DNA of 34,884 nucleotides from Lentimicrobium sp. (GTDB taxonomy: Bacteria > Bacteroidota > Bacteroidia > Bacteroidales > Lentimicrobiaceae): positions 1-34,884 of the forward strand of contig JANJXJ010000190.1 in NCBI GenBank assembly GCA_024709105.1, given 5' to 3'. Under the pieces are notes generated by a model. That model made no database searches, was not told the origin of the DNA, and saw only the letters and a program-made list of their open reading frames with translations. The stretch's first letter is position 1. Each line of letters starts with the position of its first letter. Positions 30,474 to 34,884 of the stretch are shown one piece after another. Position numbers and translations under genes: made by a program.

Positions 30474-30510
30474 GCCGCATTTTCAATGAAATATCCCATT
30501 GAAATGCGGC
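30474..30510 (+). terminator. Long hairpin between the small secreted protein and the hydrolase gene (terminator or attenuator)
   Basis: GCCGCATTTTCAATG (30474-30488) pairs with CATTGAAATGCGGC (30497-30510), giving 14 pairs with one bulged A and an 8-base loop. TTTATAA follows, so the T-run is short. It ends 18 bases before the hydrolase ATG at 30529, which leaves attenuation of that gene as an alternative to simple termination. Confidence 0.6.
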
Positions 30511-30528
30511 TTTATAACTCCAATTGCC

Positions 30529-32862
30529 ATGAAAAGCTCCATTTTCATCTTTTTGCTCGTAATTATTTTTTCCGTAACATCTTACGGACAAAACAGCAAA
30601 TATGCAAAGAAGATACAGGTTGAAAGATATCTGGGCACTGCAATCAACAACGGGAAAGGATATAAATCGGGAGGAATTGACCTGGATTTCATTAATCTTC
30701 AGGAAGGAGAACATCTCGAATTTAAGGTAAAATCCGGAGTTTGCCATTCGATAACCCTTGTGGCAAAAAGTAAATACGGAGGTTGGGCAACCATATACCA
30801 GGGAGCACCTAAAATGCTAACCTATGATCAATATTTTAAAAGACACTTAAAAAATACTCAGGTATCGGGATTCAGAATTTCTGTAAATGGCGCTCACGGG
30901 CAATACGACAGACAAAAATGCGAAATTGACGTTTTTACCGTTCAATGGGAAGAACCAGGAAGAGAACATTACATTGTATTAACTGAACAGGATAGTCTGG
31001 TTGAAGGTGGCCGTAAAAATACCGAAAGCCACTACAGGGGAGTAGCACTTGATGGCGTTTCAACCCTCGATATTGATTTTCAACTACCTAACAATCCAAG
31101 CATCATTATTTACCCTCCTGAAATAGGCAAACTCGAAGCCAAAGGGTCAACTTCATTTGCTAATGACAATGATAATCCCACTAAAGGTCACAAAATATTG
31201 AAACTCAATGATAGAGGAAAAGGCAGTATAACTTATATACCTCCTCAATATATCGAACCACATATATGGTATAAACTCAAATCAGAAAAAGATTTTTCAT
31301 TCCAGGACTATATCAGGGATTACACCGATAACAAGTCCCGTAATGTATTCATCTATTACAAATACATTGATCACCTGGCGAATGTAGTAACTGATTCTAT
31401 TCAAATTGAATTAATTAAACCGACCCTTGTATTTGTACATGGATTTTTAGGCGAGGGAACTACCTGGAGCGATATGGCAGGAAGGTTTGAAAACCTTCAA
31501 TATACAACTTTCAGGGCTGAATATTATGCAGGAAAAGATGAAAGTATAGAGGAACAGTCGGAAAAGCTTGCTTCAGACATTCAAAAAGAATTACTTCACC
31601 TGAGAAGAAGTGGTTACAAGGCTGCAAAAGTAGACTTGATATGCCATTCAATGGGAGGCCTGATTGCTCGTAATTACTTGTATAACAAAGATTTGTATAC
31701 CCAACAATTTGTAAGAAAACTTATTACTGTTGGCACACCCCATCATGGTGTAAATGACTTTGGCTATTATATGGGCAAGATGGGTGCTTTGTGGCTTCGC
31801 AAACACAAAAAAGCAATTGAACAATTACACGAGGATAGCAATTTTCTGAGGGAACTAAATGGAAAACCAGCATCGGGGAATAAAGGCCTGGAATTTGAAT
31901 TTGGAAACATTTATGTTGTGCCCTGGGATGGAATTACCTACGCTAGTTCAGCATATATTAATGGTGTTACAAGCTATAAATTGCAGGACCTGTGGCATTC
32001 AGAGTCCATTCGTGAGAATTCAATTACAAATAGCAGAGAAGTAAGGAATGTAATTTTTGAATGGCTTGAAACTCCGATCAAGACGCTGCCACTACAGAAT
32101 ATCCATATGGAAATATCGAGCGGTGAGCGACAAAGCATTGAAACCTCTTACATTGAGCCCATAACAGAAGATACTATTATTTCTTTTGTTGGAAAATTTC
32201 CCGCCGAATTAAGAACAACGGAGAGCGTAAGAGCCTTTCGCGGAAATTGTGTTATTACAATCAAAAAAGGAAATGAAGTATGGGGAAAAATTTATATGCG
32301 TAAGGGAGCGTATCTGAGAATAGGTCAATGTACCCCTGATTATATGTCAATTCAAATGATGCAGGGAAAAGCTCAGTTCAACAGTTTTAACAAAGGCGGG
32401 CATTTTCAGGTATACATGTCTGCAATCAACTACTATACAGGAAAAACCGAAGGCGCCACTTACAATATTGATCTGACTCCTGTAGTGATCGGAAAAAATA
32501 CTGAATTCATTGTCGAAACAGAAAACAACAAAGTCAATTCTTATAGTCTTGAAGGAGAAGTAATCCTTATAGACGGCAGAAGTGAAGCTGGCCGGGAAAT
32601 AGTCTTTTCAACCGGACAAGGCGTGATTTTAAATAATATCGAAACAAAAATCATGAGTTCTCTTCCTGAAGAAAAGTGGTGGATTGAGTTGGTTGATAAT
32701 GAGAACAATAACGATGAAGATAATATTAGTACAGAGTCAATAAATAAGAAAGACGATAATCTATTGCTTGGATATATAATCCTGGGTTTGATTACTGCAC
32801 TGAGTATCCTGATAATCATAGTGGTTATCAGGAAAATAAAAAAACTCATCAAAAAAAACTGA
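30529..32862 (+). CDS. Exported alpha/beta-hydrolase with FecR-like domain and C-terminal membrane anchor
   Basis: From the ATG at 30529 (a TTG at 30499 lies in the hairpin and is rejected) the product has 777 residues. A signal peptide (MKSSIFIFLLVIIFSVTSYGQ) leads into a beta-rich N-terminal region of about 270 residues without a known match. An alpha/beta-hydrolase domain (about 300-500) follows, with LVFVHGFLGEGTTWSDM (oxyanion loop), LICHSMGGLIARNYL (nucleophile Ser in S-M-G-G) and TVGTPHHGVNDFG, as in lipase/PGAP1-like esterases. Next is a FecR-like beta domain (about 590-710; FIVETENNKVNSYSLEGEVILI, GQGVIL). An acidic N/D/E linker and one C-terminal span (LLLGYIILGLITALSILIIIVVI) with a basic tail end the protein. 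The substrate is unknown. The lipoprotein gene starts 4 bases after its stop. Confidence 0.82.
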   Translation: MKSSIFIFLLVIIFSVTSYGQNSKYAKKIQVERYLGTAINNGKGYKSGGIDLDFINLQEGEHLEFKVKSGVCHSITLVAKSKYGGWATIYQGAPKMLTYDQYFKRHLKNTQVSGFRISVNGAHGQYDRQKCEIDVFTVQWEEPGREHYIVLTEQDSLVEGGRKNTESHYRGVALDGVSTLDIDFQLPNNPSIIIYPPEIGKLEAKGSTSFANDNDNPTKGHKILKLNDRGKGSITYIPPQYIEPHIWYKLKSEKDFSFQDYIRDYTDNKSRNVFIYYKYIDHLANVVTDSIQIELIKPTLVFVHGFLGEGTTWSDMAGRFENLQYTTFRAEYYAGKDESIEEQSEKLASDIQKELLHLRRSGYKAAKVDLICHSMGGLIARNYLYNKDLYTQQFVRKLITVGTPHHGVNDFGYYMGKMGALWLRKHKKAIEQLHEDSNFLRELNGKPASGNKGLEFEFGNIYVVPWDGITYASSAYINGVTSYKLQDLWHSESIRENSITNSREVRNVIFEWLETPIKTLPLQNIHMEISSGERQSIETSYIEPITEDTIISFVGKFPAELRTTESVRAFRGNCVITIKKGNEVWGKIYMRKGAYLRIGQCTPDYMSIQMMQGKAQFNSFNKGGHFQVYMSAINYYTGKTEGATYNIDLTPVVIGKNTEFIVETENNKVNSYSLEGEVILIDGRSEAGREIVFSTGQGVILNNIETKIMSSLPEEKWWIELVDNENNNDEDNISTESINKKDDNLLLGYIILGLITALSILIIIVVIRKIKKLIKKN

Positions 32863-32866
32863 ACCA

Positions 32867-34393
32867 ATGAAAAACCTGAAAAAACTCCTTCAAATCACCA
32901 TAATTACCATTCTTTTTGCTGGATGTTCAGGCAAAAAAATGGATATCTCCGGAATCGTAACCAACACACATAAGCAGCCACTGTCAGGAGTTTATGTATT
33001 TGCCGGCACACAAATGGTACAGACGGACGAGGATGGCACCTTTATATTTGAATCCGTTGATGCCGGAGATGCCCGCCCCTTGATAAAATTCAGCAAAAAA
33101 GGATATTTTACCCTGCAGAGGTCGCTCAATGCCGATGAAGAAATTAATCAGATAAGAGTACAATTAATTGAATACCAAGATACTGAACATGTAAAATCAT
33201 TCACATTCCGCAGTGAGCAGGATGAAGCTTTGATCGAGTCCGGCACAGGGGCAATGCTAAATATTAAAGCATCAGCAATTGAAGGGAACTCCATTAATGC
33301 ATCCGTTCACTTTGCCAGCCTTGACCCTATGGATGTGAACCAGATTTCAAAACTACCAGGGGGTGATTTTAAGGCTGGCGACCCTCAGAAACCAGGACGT
33401 TTGAGATGCTATTCAATCGCAATGGTTGAAATCATTTCAGCTGAAGGGAAAACTCTCAACCTTAAAAACAATGGCAGTGCCCGAATAAAATTTCCCATGC
33501 CTCAATCCCTGGCATCCAACCCTCCTCAATCTATTGATCTGTGGCACTTTAATGAAGCAAACGGTATTTGGGAAGCAGGTGGAAGTGCCATCTTGAAAGA
33601 AGGACACTATCTTGCAGATGTCACACATTTTAGTTCCTGGGGGATTGGCGAAGCGAGTGAAGATGTTGCATTTCTTGAGGGCCGGGTAACCGATCGCAAC
33701 GGAAGGGGCGTTTCCGGAGTGGAAATAAGTGCAGACCAGACTGCTGTAATTACTGATGAATATGGCTATTACAAAGCAGTGATTCCAGCATTGAAAGAGT
33801 GTAAAATAGAAATGAACTACCGCGGATTTATGATTTCTCTGCTTAGCGAAGCTGTAGAACCCGGCAATAAAACCAAAATGGACCTTTCTGTTCCTCCCAT
33901 GACCTATATTAAAGGTGAGGCCATCGGATGCAATGGCAAAGGAACTCCTGCCCTGATAACTATCACGTGGGAAGACGAGGACTTCTCACAAATACATACC
34001 AGAAACGGAATTTTTGAACTTTCGCTTCCCTCCGTGGTAACATCCTTCAATCTTACAGCAAAAAGCAAGAAATTTTCAGTAAAAAAATCACTTCAGAATA
34101 AAAATGCTCAGGCTGCAATCAATATAGGAAAGATTATTGTCTGCAGCGAAGAGAACCAGGATGAGCAAGCAGATAATCGCAAAAAAGATGGCTCAGAAAT
34201 TCATGATGGCAAAAACAACGGCAAAAAAAATAACGATGCAAAAAACGAAAAGAAACCCCAAAAACAACAGGGTCCTATATTGTTCTGGATGGAGGCACCT
34301 TTGATGATTTACGAATATTACTGGATAAAAACACCAAATCTTTCAGAGAACAACACTACAATCACGGCTCAGCTACTACAGATATTATCTTGA
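32867..34393 (+). CDS. Multidomain lipoprotein with carboxypeptidase-regulatory-like repeats; reading frame apparently interrupted near its end
   Basis: The frame encodes 508 residues. A lipoprotein signal (ITIITILFAGC, Cys at about 20) precedes a carboxypeptidase-regulatory-like domain (about 27-95; DISGIVTNTHKQPLSGVYVF). A central region (about 120-265; SGTGAMLNIKASAIEG, INASVHFASLDPMDV, DVTHFSSWGIGE) recalls the extracellular FAM171/CILP-type domain. Two more regulatory-like domains follow (about 268-340 and 347-400), then a low-complexity K/N/D/E/Q linker (about 425-470). The last 40 or so residues (GPILFWMEAPLMIYEYYW...) look unlike a real domain. The -1 frame over the same bases gives a well-formed beta-rich sequence that continues to 34713. 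The true protein probably shifts frame near 34240. It is 4 bases after the hydrolase gene. Confidence 0.78.
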   Translation: MKNLKKLLQITIITILFAGCSGKKMDISGIVTNTHKQPLSGVYVFAGTQMVQTDEDGTFIFESVDAGDARPLIKFSKKGYFTLQRSLNADEEINQIRVQLIEYQDTEHVKSFTFRSEQDEALIESGTGAMLNIKASAIEGNSINASVHFASLDPMDVNQISKLPGGDFKAGDPQKPGRLRCYSIAMVEIISAEGKTLNLKNNGSARIKFPMPQSLASNPPQSIDLWHFNEANGIWEAGGSAILKEGHYLADVTHFSSWGIGEASEDVAFLEGRVTDRNGRGVSGVEISADQTAVITDEYGYYKAVIPALKECKIEMNYRGFMISLLSEAVEPGNKTKMDLSVPPMTYIKGEAIGCNGKGTPALITITWEDEDFSQIHTRNGIFELSLPSVVTSFNLTAKSKKFSVKKSLQNKNAQAAINIGKIIVCSEENQDEQADNRKKDGSEIHDGKNNGKKNNDAKNEKKPQKQQGPILFWMEAPLMIYEYYWIKTPNLSENNTTITAQLLQILS

Positions 34394-34713
34394 ATATTGA
34401 AGCAGAATCAACTACCAGTAAAGACTTTTCCTGGTATCTCTATATTCATGAATTTAAACCCGGAACTTACAAAGTCCGGCCTCCAGAAATTTCGCAACCC
34501 GCGGGTATTCAAATATATTCCGGAATAAGAATAAATGGCTTTGAAATTTCTTTCAGAGATATGGAAGTCAAAATCAACTCCATTGGAGATATAGGGAAAC
34601 CCATTTCAGGAAGTATCATTTTCAGGGAAGGTACATACCGCAACCCTGCAACCAACGAATTATTCCAAAATATCTCTGCGGTAGGGGAATTTTCGATAAT
34701 CAGAACTCAATAA
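34246..34713 (+). CDS. C-terminal domain of the preceding lipoprotein in the -1 frame
   Basis: This frame has no ATG or GTG before the sequence becomes protein-like; the only candidate start is a TTG at 34390, overlapping the stop of the upstream frame. Upstream of that TTG the frame already reads KTTGSYIVLDGGTFDDLRIL, then LDKNTKSFREQHYNHGSATT, then DIILNIEAE. After it the frame continues SKDFSWYLYIHEFKPGTYKV and ends GEFSIIRTQ. Its length and composition fit a folded C-terminal domain of the lipoprotein. Joined by a -1 shift at A-AAA-AAC (34240-34246), the full product would be about 615 residues. A lost base in one of the A or C runs of this genome or assembly would explain it equally well. 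Confidence 0.62.
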   Translation, partial: RKETPKTTGSYIVLDGGTFDDLRILLDKNTKSFREQHYNHGSATTDIILNIEAESTTSKDFSWYLYIHEFKPGTYKVRPPEISQPAGIQIYSGIRINGFEISFRDMEVKINSIGDIGKPISGSIIFREGTYRNPATNELFQNISAVGEFSIIRTQ

Positions 34714-34735
34714 TTCATCTTAAAACCAAAGAAAA

Positions 34736-34884
34736 ATGAAAAAATCAATGATTCTGGCATTCGCCACAATTGGATTTGCTTTTGTAATGCACAGCTGCAA
34801 TGTTTCAACAGCGCGCATAACTGATGTAATGGTTTGCGAATCGGTTACCGACAATCTTTGTCCGGCAGACCAACCTGTATTCTC
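34736..34884 (+). CDS. Predicted lipoprotein, 5' part only
   Basis: An ATG at 34736, 22 bases after the preceding stop, opens a frame that runs off the window end with 49 full codons. It begins MKKSMILAFATIGFAFVMHS and then CNVSTARITDVMVCESVTDN, a signal peptide with a possible lipidation cysteine at residue 21 (VMHSC), followed by two more cysteines in VCES and LCPADQ. No family can be recognised from this part. Its closeness suggests it belongs to the same transcript as the hydrolase and lipoprotein genes. Confidence 0.65.
   Translation, partial: MKKSMILAFATIGFAFVMHSCNVSTARITDVMVCESVTDNLCPADQPVF

Noticed and set aside
34221-34233. The run of eight A bases as the frameshift site of the lipoprotein gene
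   Set aside because: A -1 slip there reads straight into an in-frame TAA at 34231-34233, so the shift must happen after that point; A-AAA-AAC at 34240 fits better.
26056-34884. Phage, transposon, CRISPR or defence-island origin of the exported-protein block
   Set aside because: No transposase, integrase, terminal repeats, spacer array or nuclease/helicase signatures were seen; base composition looks like the rest of the window.

Overview
The window is a piece of a Bacteroidota chromosome, most likely a Bacteroidales-type anaerobe. The signs are TAnnTTTG promoter boxes with almost no Shine-Dalgarno sequences, a protein with a type IX secretion type B C-terminal signal, DUF4834 and DUF4249 proteins, an ECF sigma/FecR/STN-TonB receptor cassette, and a beta-propeller LytS-like kinase with a LytTR partner. 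Coding density is high and no gene-free stretch exceeds about 250 bases. I found no tRNA, rRNA, CRISPR array, transposase or phage gene.

Positions 1-8250 are cell-surface genes. They hold the tail of a YihY/BrkB-family membrane protein and a large T9SS cargo protein. A flippase gene and a GT-B glycosyltransferase gene follow, overlapping by one base. Convergent to these is a three-gene operon (SpsF-like cytidylyltransferase, divergent NeuB-like synthase, KdsC-like HAD phosphatase). It looks like the condensation, dephosphorylation and CMP-activation steps of a nonulosonic (sialic-acid-like) sugar. The glycosyltransferase carries HP and S-T motifs of the kind seen in bacterial sialyltransferases, so the five genes may form one activate/transfer/flip module.

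Positions 8300-18150 are mostly housekeeping: gpsA, then on the minus strand a DUF4834-yfhO-glycosyltransferase operon, rpmH with its own promoter and terminator, pepD with a perfect 17-bp hairpin downstream, and an OmpR-type regulator/HAMP kinase pair followed directly by rsmG. A secreted GH73/LysM glucosaminidase (18381-19358) faces the other way.

Positions 19560-25842 form an extracytoplasmic signalling and uptake cassette: ECF sigma factor, FecR-type anti-sigma factor, STN-TonB receptor, DUF4249 lipoprotein, then a CKKDD lipoprotein. A 36-bp element with 27 identical positions and the same spacing lies upstream of both fecR and the CKKDD lipoprotein gene. It is a good candidate for the promoter read by the ECF sigma factor. 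If so, the lipoprotein belongs to the regulon and the loop is autoregulatory.

Positions 26056-34884 hold a 1043-aa propeller/Y_Y_Y/His_kinase sensor with its LytTR regulator. After them comes a run of exported proteins I cannot assign to a pathway: a small secreted protein, an alpha/beta-hydrolase with a FecR-like domain and C-terminal membrane anchor, a multidomain lipoprotein interrupted by an apparent -1 frameshift at an A-AAA-AAC heptamer, and the start of another lipoprotein running off the end. Four genes across the window have exactly 17 bases between the -7 box and the ATG, implying very short leaders.
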